Positions 25,208-32,620 of a stretch of DNA of 64,000 nucleotides are shown piece by piece. Where the stretch lies: NCBI RefSeq assembly GCF_030159095.1, contig NZ_BRXS01000005.1, forward strand, positions 372,001 to 436,000, read 5' to 3'. The stretch comes from Roseisolibacter agri. Its GTDB lineage: Bacteria > Gemmatimonadota > Gemmatimonadetes > Gemmatimonadales > Gemmatimonadaceae. Made by a program: the position numbers and the translations under genes. Under the pieces are notes generated by a model. It made no database searches and was not told the origin of the DNA. It saw nothing but the letters and a program-made list of their open reading frames with translations. Each line of letters opens with the position of its first letter. Position 1 is the first letter of the stretch.

Positions 25208-28200
25208 TCACGGCTCCGCTGGCAGCCGCTTCGCGTTGTTCCACGGCTTCAGGTCGAACAGCAGCGCGCGCGGATCCACGCCGGCCCACGTGGCGCCGGC
25301 CGGCACCGTGAGCGTGATGCGCTGCACGCCCGAGCGGATCCGGTGCAGCTGCCGGTGGACCTCCGCTCCACGCGCCTTGCCGCCGCCATCGCGGAACGCG
25401 CCGATCTCCACGAGGTCGTGGATCGGGAGCTCGCGCACCGTGCCGCTGGTGTCGATCACGATCTTGCGCGCGCGCACCGTCAGCGTCAGCGCCACCATCC
25501 CGCCCGGCGCGGGCGCGGCCGACACCTGCTCGGTGGTGAGGTCCCACAGCGTGTTGGCGGCGAACAGGTCGTGCAGCAGCGGACGCAGCGAGTCGGGCGT
25601 GACCGCCTCGAGCTCGCGATAGAGATCGCGCGTGGTGGGCAGCGGCGGGCGCGCCTCCGCGTGCGCCGCGAGCAGCCGGCGCAGCGCCACGTCCACCGAC
25701 TGGGCGCCCACGTACTCGCGCAGCGCGTAGAGCGCGAGCGGTCCCTTGCGGTAGCCGAGGAACCAGTCGGTCGCGCGCAGCAGCGGCGGATCCGACGGCG
25801 CCTTCGGCGGCATCCAGGCCTCGCGCATGAACGCCACCAGCCGCTCCAGCTCCGCGCGGCCGCGCGCGTGCTCCACGACGCCCATCGCCGAGTACCACGC
25901 GAGGCTCTCGCTCATCACGTTGGCGCCTTCCACGCGCGCCGGCGTGAGCTGGTTCCCCCACCACTGGTGCGCCAGCTCGTGCGCCACGACGGCGAAGGGG
26001 AAGTCGAGCCCGCGCTCGTCGCGCTCGGGATCGAAGAGCGCCGCGCCTTCCTGATACGAGATGTTGATCGGCGACGCGTGCAGGCCGCCCGTGCCGGGAT
26101 GCTCGACGAGCCGCAGCTGGCGGTGCGGGTACGGGCCCAGCGTCGCGGAGAGGTGCTCGAGCGACGCGCGGGCGCTCGCGAGCATGCGGTCGACGTTCGC
26201 CGCGTGCGCGGCGTGGTGCACGACCTCGATCGCGATGCCGTTCCACGTCGCGGCACGCACGGCGTAGCGCGCGGAGAAGAGCGAGAAGTCGCTGCGGATC
26301 GGCCGCTCGGTCGCGTACGCGAAGTAGCGGCGGCCATCGGCGGTCCACGTCCGCCGGAGCGCGCCCGGCCCCACCGCATGCTGCTCCGCGCTCGTGCCGA
26401 TGGTCGCCTCGACCATCACGCGCTCGGCGGCCGCGCGCAGGTCGCGCCGCGCCGCCTCGTCGTCCAGCGACGGCGTGGCCGGCTTGGCCGGAAGGCCGTG
26501 CGCGGCGCGCGCGCTCGCCTCGCCGAGCTCGCGCCAGTCCTGGTAGCCGATCCAGGGGAGCTCGAAGTTGCGGATGTACGTGCCGTTCGCGGTCACCATC
26601 TGCGGCACGCCGTCGTTCGCGAAGCCGCGCGTGCCGATGCGCACGACCCAGTGCAGCCGCAGCGTGTCGCCGGGCTGCAGCGGCGCGCGCAGCGCGAGGA
26701 CGCGGTAGCCGAGCCGGTCGTCCGCGACCGCGGGCGTCGCGGCGCGATCGAGCGTCATCGCGCCCGTGGCGACGTCGGGCGACGTGGTGACGTGCAGGGT
26801 GTCGATCGCCACGGCCTCGCGATTCACCAGCTGGTACGTGCCGCGGATCTCCGCGCGGCCCTGTTCGGGATGGAGCTCCGCGTGCAGCCGCACGCCCTCG
26901 AGTCGCGGCTGCGGCGCGCGCGCGTGACGCGCGTACCGGCGCTCGTACTCGGCCTTCCGCGCGGCGACGTCGGTCGGCGTCAGGTACTCGTGCAGGACGT
27001 TCGTGTTGTAGAACGTGAACCCGCCCAGCGCGAGCACGAGCGCCGACGCGCCGGCCGCCACGCCCAGCGCGCGCCGCGTCGCGCGGCGGCGCATCGCCTG
27101 CAGTCGCGCGGCGAGGGCGTCCTCGCGCCCGCGCACCCAGAGGAGCGAGGCCGCGACGAGGAGCAGCGCGGTCCACGCGGCCCAGTAGAGCTGGAGCGTG
27201 AGCCACGGCCCCACGGCGCCGCCGAAGCCGCGCATGTCGGAGTACGACCAGCCCGGGTCGGCCGCGAAGACGAGCAGCCGGTGCTGCACGCCGAGCTTCG
27301 CCGCGAACAGCACGAAGCCGTAGACGAGGAGCGTCACGAGGTGCCCGACGTACTTGTGCGCGACGATCACGTGCACGACGATGGCGAGCGCCACCAGCAG
27401 CACGTAGTCGGCGAGGCGCATGCCGAGGAAGAGGCGCGCGTGCAGCCACGGCTCGATCGGGCGGTATCCCACCCGCAGCTGCGCGGCCATCGCCGCGATC
27501 ATCAGCACCGCCTGGAAGGTCGCCAGCGCGAGCGCGAGGCCGGTGACGCGTCCGAGCAGCTGCGCCCACTCGGGGACCGGCGCCGCGCCGGCGATCTCGC
27601 CGAGTCCGGCCTCGCGATCGCGCCACACCAGCTCTCCCGCGTAGAAGAGGAGGAGCAGCAGCGCGATCATCGTGAACGGCGCGCCGGGATCGGCGACGGT
27701 GTCCGCCAGCATCGCGGTCGACGGAGCGAGCGGCACGCCGTTCACCGCCAGCTCGCCGGGCGCCGCCGCGACGACGAGCGCGGCGACGAGCAGCATCACG
27801 AGCCCGCCGCCACCGATCACGACGACGCGCCACGACTCGCGCGCGACGGCGAGCAGCTGCGACGCGTGCGTGCCCGCGCCGAAGGTGCGCGGCCGCGGTG
27901 GATGTGGGGCGAGCGCGATCGGCGTGGTCGCCGGCGGCTCCGTCGCGGCGCGCGTCCGCCGCGGTGCAGGGACGTGATGCGCGAGCCGGAAGCGGTGGTG
28001 CGTCAGCGCGAGCACCGCCGCACCGGCGCCGAGCCAGAGCGCGCGGTTGCGGAGGAAGCTCGTCATGAGCCACGGGACGTCGTTGCGCTTCGCCTCCGGC
28101 GTCCACGACTGGCTCATCTCCTGGAGCGTCGCGATCCCGAGCGGGTCGAGCAGCGAGGCGAGCGTCCACTGCCCGATGTCCGGCAACATCGTCAGGCACA

Positions 28201-28777
28201 GCATCGACCCGATGAACAGCAGCGCGCCCGCCACCCAGCCGACCATCGGACGCCGCGCGAACGTCGCCATCGCGAACGCCAGCGACGTCGCGACCACCGC
28301 GTTGGGCAGGTGCATCACGAGCCACGCGGACGCGTACGACCCGACGCGCAGCGGGCCGAGCACGTCGGCCGGGGCGCCGGAGAGCAGGACCGCGAGCAGG
28401 GTGCCGGCCGGCACCGCCAGCGACACCAGCACGCCGAGGAGCAGCGCCGCGACGATGCGGCCGCCGAGGTACGTCGCCTTCGCCACCGGCGCCGTGTAGA
28501 CGAGGGGCGCCATGCGCGTCATCGCGTCGCGCCCCGCGGCCTCGCCCGCGATCACGCCGATCGGCAGCAGCGCCGCGATGTTCGCGAGGCGCATCATCAT
28601 CGCCAGCATGTACGGCGCGTTGATCGGCGCCTCGCCGTCGGCGACGTCCACGACGCCGCCGACCTCCATGCGCGCGAGCAGGAACGCGAGCGCCAGCACG
28701 GCACCGATGTAGAGCCACGTGGTGGCGCGGCGCGCCTGGTACCACAGCTCGTAGCGGATCGTCTCGCGGAGCCTCAT
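25208..28777 (-). CDS. ABC-2 permease fused to an M1-family aminopeptidase domain
   Basis: The 1189-residue protein starts at ATG 28777, overlapping the ATPase stop (ATGA), with GGAGG 5 bases upstream. The N-terminal half (about 1-590) has two blocks of membrane helices (TWLYIGAVLALAFLL, IAALLPIGVIAGEAAG, VVVIGGGGLVMLLVAALVVAA, ADYVLLVALAIVVHVIV) typical of ABC-2 permeases. The C-terminal half (about 620-1180) is an M1 peptidase-like domain with zinc site HELAHQWWGNQ and the distant Glu in NVMSESLAWYSA. It probably faces the outside. Such fusions occur in bacterial ABC systems; the substrate is unknown. It is the last gene of a five-gene GntR-ABC operon. Confidence 0.88.
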   Translation of the reverse strand: MRLRETIRYELWYQARRATTWLYIGAVLALAFLLARMEVGGVVDVADGEAPINAPYMLAMMMRLANIAALLPIGVIAGEAAGRDAMTRMAPLVYTAPVAKATYLGGRIVAALLLGVLVSLAVPAGTLLAVLLSGAPADVLGPLRVGSYASAWLVMHLPNAVVATSLAFAMATFARRPMVGWVAGALLFIGSMLCLTMLPDIGQWTLASLLDPLGIATLQEMSQSWTPEAKRNDVPWLMTSFLRNRALWLGAGAAVLALTHHRFRLAHHVPAPRRTRAATEPPATTPIALAPHPPRPRTFGAGTHASQLLAVARESWRVVVIGGGGLVMLLVAALVVAAAPGELAVNGVPLAPSTAMLADTVADPGAPFTMIALLLLLFYAGELVWRDREAGLGEIAGAAPVPEWAQLLGRVTGLALALATFQAVLMIAAMAAQLRVGYRPIEPWLHARLFLGMRLADYVLLVALAIVVHVIVAHKYVGHLVTLLVYGFVLFAAKLGVQHRLLVFAADPGWSYSDMRGFGGAVGPWLTLQLYWAAWTALLLVAASLLWVRGREDALAARLQAMRRRATRRALGVAAGASALVLALGGFTFYNTNVLHEYLTPTDVAARKAEYERRYARHARAPQPRLEGVRLHAELHPEQGRAEIRGTYQLVNREAVAIDTLHVTTSPDVATGAMTLDRAATPAVADDRLGYRVLALRAPLQPGDTLRLHWVVRIGTRGFANDGVPQMVTANGTYIRNFELPWIGYQDWRELGEASARAAHGLPAKPATPSLDDEAARRDLRAAAERVMVEATIGTSAEQHAVGPGALRRTWTADGRRYFAYATERPIRSDFSLFSARYAVRAATWNGIAIEVVHHAAHAANVDRMLASARASLEHLSATLGPYPHRQLRLVEHPGTGGLHASPINISYQEGAALFDPERDERGLDFPFAVVAHELAHQWWGNQLTPARVEGANVMSESLAWYSAMGVVEHARGRAELERLVAFMREAWMPPKAPSDPPLLRATDWFLGYRKGPLALYALREYVGAQSVDVALRRLLAAHAEARPPLPTTRDLYRELEAVTPDSLRPLLHDLFAANTLWDLTTEQVSAAPAPGGMVALTLTVRARKIVIDTSGTVRELPIHDLVEIGAFRDGGGKARGAEVHRQLHRIRSGVQRITLTVPAGATWAGVDPRALLFDLKPWNNAKRLPAEP

Positions 28778-29685
28778 CCGACCTCCACGAGCGCGGGCGG
28801 CGCGTCCGTCCGGGCGAGGTGTCCGCCCAGCGTGCAGAAGTAGACGTCCTCGAGGTCGGGCTCCGCCGGCGTGAACTCCGGGCCCGGCGACTCGCTCGCG
28901 AACACGCGCACCATCGTGCGGCCGGCGAGCAGCTTCATCGACACGACGGCGTGCGCGCGCTCGATCTCCGGCAGCGCGTCGCGGTCGACCAGGCGGCGCC
29001 AGATGCGCCCCTCCAGCGCGGCGACCGCGCGCAGCGGCTCGGCCTCCAGCAGGATGCGCCCGCGGTCGATGATCGCCATGCGCGTGCACAGCTCGCTCAC
29101 GTCCTCCACGATGTGCGTCGAGAGGATGACGACCGCGCGCTCGCCCAGCTCCGCGAGCAGGTTGAGGAAGCGCACGCGCTCCGCCGGATCGAGCCCCGCG
29201 GTCGGCTCGTCGACGATGAGCAGCGTGGGATCGCCGAGCAGCGCGACCGCGACGCCGAAGCGCTGGCGCATGCCGCCCGAGTAGCCGCCGAGCTTCCGGT
29301 GCCGCGCATCCCACAGGTTCACCTGACGCAGCAGCCGCTCGACCGTCGCGCGGCGCTCGCGGCGATCGGTGATCCCCTTGAGGATCGCGAAGTGCGTCAG
29401 CAGCTCCTCGGCGCTCGCCTTGGGATGCACCCCGAACTCCTGCGGCAGGTAGCCGAGCGTCTGCCGCAGCCGGTCGGGCGCTCCCAGCACGTCGATCGCG
29501 CCGAGATGGATGCTGCCCGTGTCGGGCTGCTGCAGCGTCGCGAGCGTGCGCATGAGGCTCGACTTGCCCGCGCCGTTGGGGCCCAGGAGCCCGAACATCC
29601 CGCTCGGGATCGTGAGCGTGACGTCGTGCAGCGCGTGCACCCCGTTGGGGTACGTCTTGGAGAGGTGCTCGATCCGGAGTTCCAT
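28774..29685 (-). CDS. ABC transporter ATP-binding protein (partner of permease-M1 fusion)
   Basis: The 303-residue ATPase shows Walker A GPNGAGKSS, Q loop YLPQEFG, signature YSGGMRQR, Walker B LLIVDEPTAGLD and switch His in STHIVEDV. A C-terminal extension of about 80 residues follows, typical of ATPases paired with ABC-2 permeases. Its stop overlaps the permease-M1 start by 4 bases, so the two are a matched pair. Upstream is an 87-bp gap with a hairpin at 29713-29736, and the start codon has only a weak GAGA-type ribosome site. Expression relative to the first ABC pair may therefore differ. Confidence 0.92.
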   Translation of the reverse strand: MELRIEHLSKTYPNGVHALHDVTLTIPSGMFGLLGPNGAGKSSLMRTLATLQQPDTGSIHLGAIDVLGAPDRLRQTLGYLPQEFGVHPKASAEELLTHFAILKGITDRRERRATVERLLRQVNLWDARHRKLGGYSGGMRQRFGVAVALLGDPTLLIVDEPTAGLDPAERVRFLNLLAELGERAVVILSTHIVEDVSELCTRMAIIDRGRILLEAEPLRAVAALEGRIWRRLVDRDALPEIERAHAVVSMKLLAGRTMVRVFASESPGPEFTPAEPDLEDVYFCTLGGHLARTDAPPALVEVG

Positions 29686-29712
29686 GGCGGATCTCGGGCA
29701 ATGGGGGACCCG

Positions 29713-29736
29713 GGGCGTCGCCAGCTGGCGGCGCCC
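29713..29736. terminator. Intercistronic hairpin inside the GntR-ABC operon
   Basis: GGGCGTCGCC pairs with GGCGGCGCCC (one G-T pair) around the loop AGCT in the 87-bp gap between the two ABC pairs. It could attenuate or process the transcript so that the second pair is made at a different level. Confidence 0.4.
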
Positions 29737-29772
29737 GGGCGGGGCAGGGCGGGAGAGGAGGGGAGGGCGCGC

Positions 29773-30723
29773 TCAGGCGCGCCGGCGCTCGCGGTGTCGG
29801 GAGGCCGCGGCCCAGAGGGCGAGCAGGCCGAGGCCGGTCCAGAGCAGGGTGGCGGTGCGCCAGTCGGCGAGATCGGGCACCGCCGACCAGACCATGACCT
29901 GCTGGCCGGTCGTGAGCGTCGCCGCGTCGTCGAGCGACGACGTCCGCGCGGTGAGCACCGCGTCGAGCCCGAAGCGGCTCTCGATGAGCAGCTCCAGCGC
30001 GCGCGGCGGCGCGTTGGCCAGCCAGCTCATGCCCAGCTGCTCGCCCGCCACCTCGCCGGCGATGGACGAGAGCGGCAAGGCGAGCGCGGTGCCGACCACC
30101 CACCGGAGCGGGTGGCGGGTGCCCAGCGCGAGCGCGCTGGCGAGCAGGTAGCTGACGGTCGCCGCGGTGAAGGGGACCGCCCAGATCACCGGGCCGGGCG
30201 CCCACTGGACCGTCCGCAGCGCCGCCGGGTCGAGCGCGCCCGCCACGGGAGCCGGCCCGCCGAGGACCTGCAGCGTCTCGAGCGGCAGCACGCGGCCGCC
30301 GGACGCGACGGCGAGCACGAGCATCCAGAGCGCGAGGAGCGCGACGCCGCCCATCAGCCACAGCCACCCGGCCAGGACCTTGATGAGCGCGTGCCGGCGG
30401 CGGTCCACGGGGAGCGTCCAGAGGAACCCCGGCCCGAAGCGCTCGTCGCGCGCCCACACGGCGATCGGCATCAGCGCGCCCACGAGCCCGAGCAGCGCCG
30501 TCGGCTCATCGTGGAGCTCGACCGCCGCGCCGCGGCTCAGGATCCGGGACGCGAGTCGGAGCGTCGCGAGCGCGACGAGCGCCGCCACGACCAGCGCCGG
30601 CCAGCGCAGCGCGTGCCCCGTCGTGCGGAGCTGCTCGCGCAGCACGGCTCGCGGATGCGGCAGCCGCGGCCGCGTGCCGCGCGCCGGCCGCTCGTCGGTC
30701 CGGAAGGCGGGCGCCGTCGTCAC
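29773..30723 (-). CDS. ABC-2-type membrane permease subunit
   Basis: The 316-residue protein starts at GTG 30723 (MTTAPAFRTDERPARG), overlapping the stop of the upstream ATPase by 4 bases. About six membrane helices are visible: ALVVAALVALATLRLAS, ALLGLVGALMPIAVWA, WLMGGVALLALWMLVLAVA, VIWAVPFTAATVSYLLASALAL, WVVGTALALPLSSIAG and TATLLWTGLGLLALWAA. There are no recognisable catalytic motifs. Gene order makes it the membrane partner of the ATPase at 30720. The layout recalls the YtrA-controlled transporters of Firmicutes, which respond to cell-wall antibiotics; that function is inference. Confidence 0.82.
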   Translation of the reverse strand: MTTAPAFRTDERPARGTRPRLPHPRAVLREQLRTTGHALRWPALVVAALVALATLRLASRILSRGAAVELHDEPTALLGLVGALMPIAVWARDERFGPGFLWTLPVDRRRHALIKVLAGWLWLMGGVALLALWMLVLAVASGGRVLPLETLQVLGGPAPVAGALDPAALRTVQWAPGPVIWAVPFTAATVSYLLASALALGTRHPLRWVVGTALALPLSSIAGEVAGEQLGMSWLANAPPRALELLIESRFGLDAVLTARTSSLDDAATLTTGQQVMVWSAVPDLADWRTATLLWTGLGLLALWAAASRHRERRRA

Positions 30724-31637
30724 GACGGGTCCTCCGGTAGGAAGGCGAGCGCCGCGTCCTCGAGCGCCAGCGTGCTCGCCTGGCGCACGCGGGCGCCGGT
30801 GGCGGCCAGGCGCCGCGCGACGTCGCGCTCGTCGCCCACCAGCGTGCATCGAACGTCGCGCCCGGCGCTGGAGCGCCGCAGGCCGGTCGGCTGCAGCTCC
30901 GGCGGTGGCGACCAGCCATCGGGCACCTCCAGCTGGTAGCTGCGCACCGTGCGCTGCAGCTCCTCGCGCGGCATCTGCGCCACCAGGCGCCCGTCCCGCA
31001 GCACGCCGACGTGGTCCGCGAGGCTCTCCAGCTCGTGGATGTGGTGCGTCGACACCACGACCGTGGTCGGCGCGTCGGCCAGATGCTCGGCCAGCAGCGC
31101 CAGCGCGCGCCGCCGGACCACCGGGTCGAGGCCGTCCGTCGGCTCGTCGAGCAGCAGGAGCGGCGGTCGGTGCGCGAGCGCCAGCACGAGCTGCAGGCGC
31201 CGCGTCTCGCCCTTCGAGAGCCCGCCGACCCGCTTCTCCGGCCGGACGCCGAGGGCGCGCGCGAGGTGGTCCGCGTAGGCGTGATCCCACCCGGGATAGA
31301 AGGCCGACGCGTGCCGCAGCAGGCCAGCGCACGTCATCGACCGGTAGGGCGCATCCTGGCGCTCGGGGACGTAGCCCACCTGCGCGCGCACCTCGGGCCC
31401 GTCACGGCCGGTGTCGAGCCCGAAGACCTCGGCCGAGCCGGCGTCGGGGCGCTCCAGGTTCATGAGCACCTTGAACAGCGTGCTCTTGCCGGCGCCGTTG
31501 ACCCCGACGAGCACGTACACCGCGCCGTCGGGGACGCGCAGGTCCACGCTCTCGAGGGCGGAGTCGCGGCCGTACCGCTTGGACAGCCCATGGGTGGCCA
31601 CCGCGTGGTCGCCGGCTCGTGCTTCGCTGTGCGTCAC
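30720..31637 (-). CDS. ABC transporter ATP-binding protein
   Basis: The 305-residue ATPase starts at GTG 31637, overlapping the GntR stop. It carries Walker A GVNGAGKST, Q loop YVPERQDAPY, signature LSKGETRRL (a modified LSGGQ), Walker B LLLLDEPTDGLD and switch His in VSTHHIHEL. The Lys in the signature motif is a mild departure from consensus seen in some GntR-linked ATPases. It probably energises the permease encoded directly after it. It forms a tight operon with GntR and the permease, with 4-base overlaps on both sides. Confidence 0.92.
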   Translation of the reverse strand: MTHSEARAGDHAVATHGLSKRYGRDSALESVDLRVPDGAVYVLVGVNGAGKSTLFKVLMNLERPDAGSAEVFGLDTGRDGPEVRAQVGYVPERQDAPYRSMTCAGLLRHASAFYPGWDHAYADHLARALGVRPEKRVGGLSKGETRRLQLVLALAHRPPLLLLDEPTDGLDPVVRRRALALLAEHLADAPTTVVVSTHHIHELESLADHVGVLRDGRLVAQMPREELQRTVRSYQLEVPDGWSPPPELQPTGLRRSSAGRDVRCTLVGDERDVARRLAATGARVRQASTLALEDAALAFLPEDPS

Positions 31638-32065
31638 GCGGCTCCTCCTTCCTCGCCCGTCCTCGCGGCGGAGGCCGACGGGGAGCCCTCCCCCTCGTCC
31701 TCGGCCGCCACTTCCCAGATCATGCCGACGAGCTCGTCCACGCCGAGCCCGTTGCGCCGCGCCTCGAGCAGCGCGCGCTCGGCCACCCCGCGGACGAGGG
31801 CGCGCCGCTCCCGGCGGTCGGGGTGGATGGTGGGCGCCACGAAGGTGCCCTGTCCCCGTCGCACGTAGATCACGCCCTCGCCCTCCAGCTCGCGGTAGGC
31901 CTGCGACACCGTCCGCGGATTCACCACCAGCTGGCCGGCGAGCTCCCGGACCGACGGCAGCGGATCCTCGGCCCGGAGCGTGCCGTCCAGGAGCGCACGC
32001 CGGACCTGATCCACGATCTGCAGGTACAGCGGCCGCTCGTCGCGCGGGTCGAGAGTGACAAGCAT
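31634..32065 (-). CDS. GntR-family (YtrA-type) regulator
   Basis: The 143-residue protein starts at ATG 32065 (MLVTLDPRDERPLYLQ). A winged helix-turn-helix follows: IVDQVRRALLDGTLRAEDPLPSVRELAGQLVVNPRTVSQAYRELEGEGVIYVRRGQGTF. The short helical C-terminus, with no large effector domain, marks the YtrA subfamily, which usually controls adjacent ABC transporter genes. It is first in its operon, and a GTGTG-TAC-CACAC dyad overlaps a predicted -10 box upstream. It is therefore probably an autorepressor of the whole ABC operon. The frame extends upstream to 32122, but the extra residues do not fit the family. Confidence 0.9.
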   Translation of the reverse strand: MLVTLDPRDERPLYLQIVDQVRRALLDGTLRAEDPLPSVRELAGQLVVNPRTVSQAYRELEGEGVIYVRRGQGTFVAPTIHPDRRERRALVRGVAERALLEARRNGLGVDELVGMIWEVAAEDEGEGSPSASAARTGEEGGAA

Positions 32066-32084
32066 CAGCGGTCGGTGTTGCGGT

Positions 32085-32122
32085 GTGTGTACCACACTAC
32101 ATCTGGCGTGCGCGGCGCACAA
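32085..32122 (-). promoter_or_regulatory. Promoter and operator of the GntR-ABC operon
   Basis: Read on the minus strand, TTGTGC (32122-32117) and TAGTGT (32099-32094) are separated by 17 bases. The dyad GTGTG-TAC-CACAC (32085-32097) overlaps this -10 element, as expected for a YtrA-type repressor site. The hexamers match consensus only moderately. Confidence 0.5.
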
Positions 32123-32262
32123 GCGGTGCGCGCGTCGCCCGGGCAGGAATCGACGGATGCCGGTCTACCCGCGGCCCTCGCGTCCCGAGTTTCTCTTGAC
32201 GTCTACAGGACGGGGCCGCACCTTCCTCCAGACGGCGACAGGAACCCCGCACCGACCCGCCC

Positions 32263-32598
32263 GTGACCACTCGTCCGCCGAGCGACGCCCTGCGCGGCTC
32301 GCTCGACCTGCTCGTGCTCAAGACGCTCTCGCTCCAGCCGATGCACGGCTGGGGGATCAGCCAGCGCGTCCAGCAGATCTCCGACGGCGTGCTCGAGGTC
32401 AACCAGGGCTCGCTCTACCCGGCGCTGCAGCGGCTGGAGAAGGCGGGGCTGGTCACCAGCGCGTGGAGCACCACGGACCACAACCGGCGGGCGCGCTACT
32501 ACAGCCTGACCGCCGCCGGCCGCCGCGCGCTCGGGACCGAGCTGGAGAGCTGGCGCCGCTTCGCCGCCGGCCTCGAGGCCGTCCTCCGCACCACCTGA
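32263..32598 (+). CDS. PadR-family transcriptional regulator
   Basis: The 111-residue protein starts at GTG 32263. The PadR winged helix is clear: GSLDLLVLKTLSLQPMHGWGISQRVQQISDGVLEVNQGSLYPALQRLEKAGLVTSAW, followed by RRARYYSLTAAGRRAL and a C-terminal helix. It lies 22 bp before an orphan ADOP-type permease, an arrangement repeated at 57209. PadR proteins repress the neighbouring transporter gene until a ligand binds. The ligand is unknown. Confidence 0.92.
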   Translation: MTTRPPSDALRGSLDLLVLKTLSLQPMHGWGISQRVQQISDGVLEVNQGSLYPALQRLEKAGLVTSAWSTTDHNRRARYYSLTAAGRRALGTELESWRRFAAGLEAVLRTT

Positions 32599-32620
32599 CC
32601 GGCCACTCCCGGAGCCCCGC

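Noticed and set aside
32196-32224. Sigma-70 promoter before the first PadR gene (TTGACG then 17 bases).
   Set aside because: The -35 is good but the hexamer at the right distance (CACCTT) is a poor -10.
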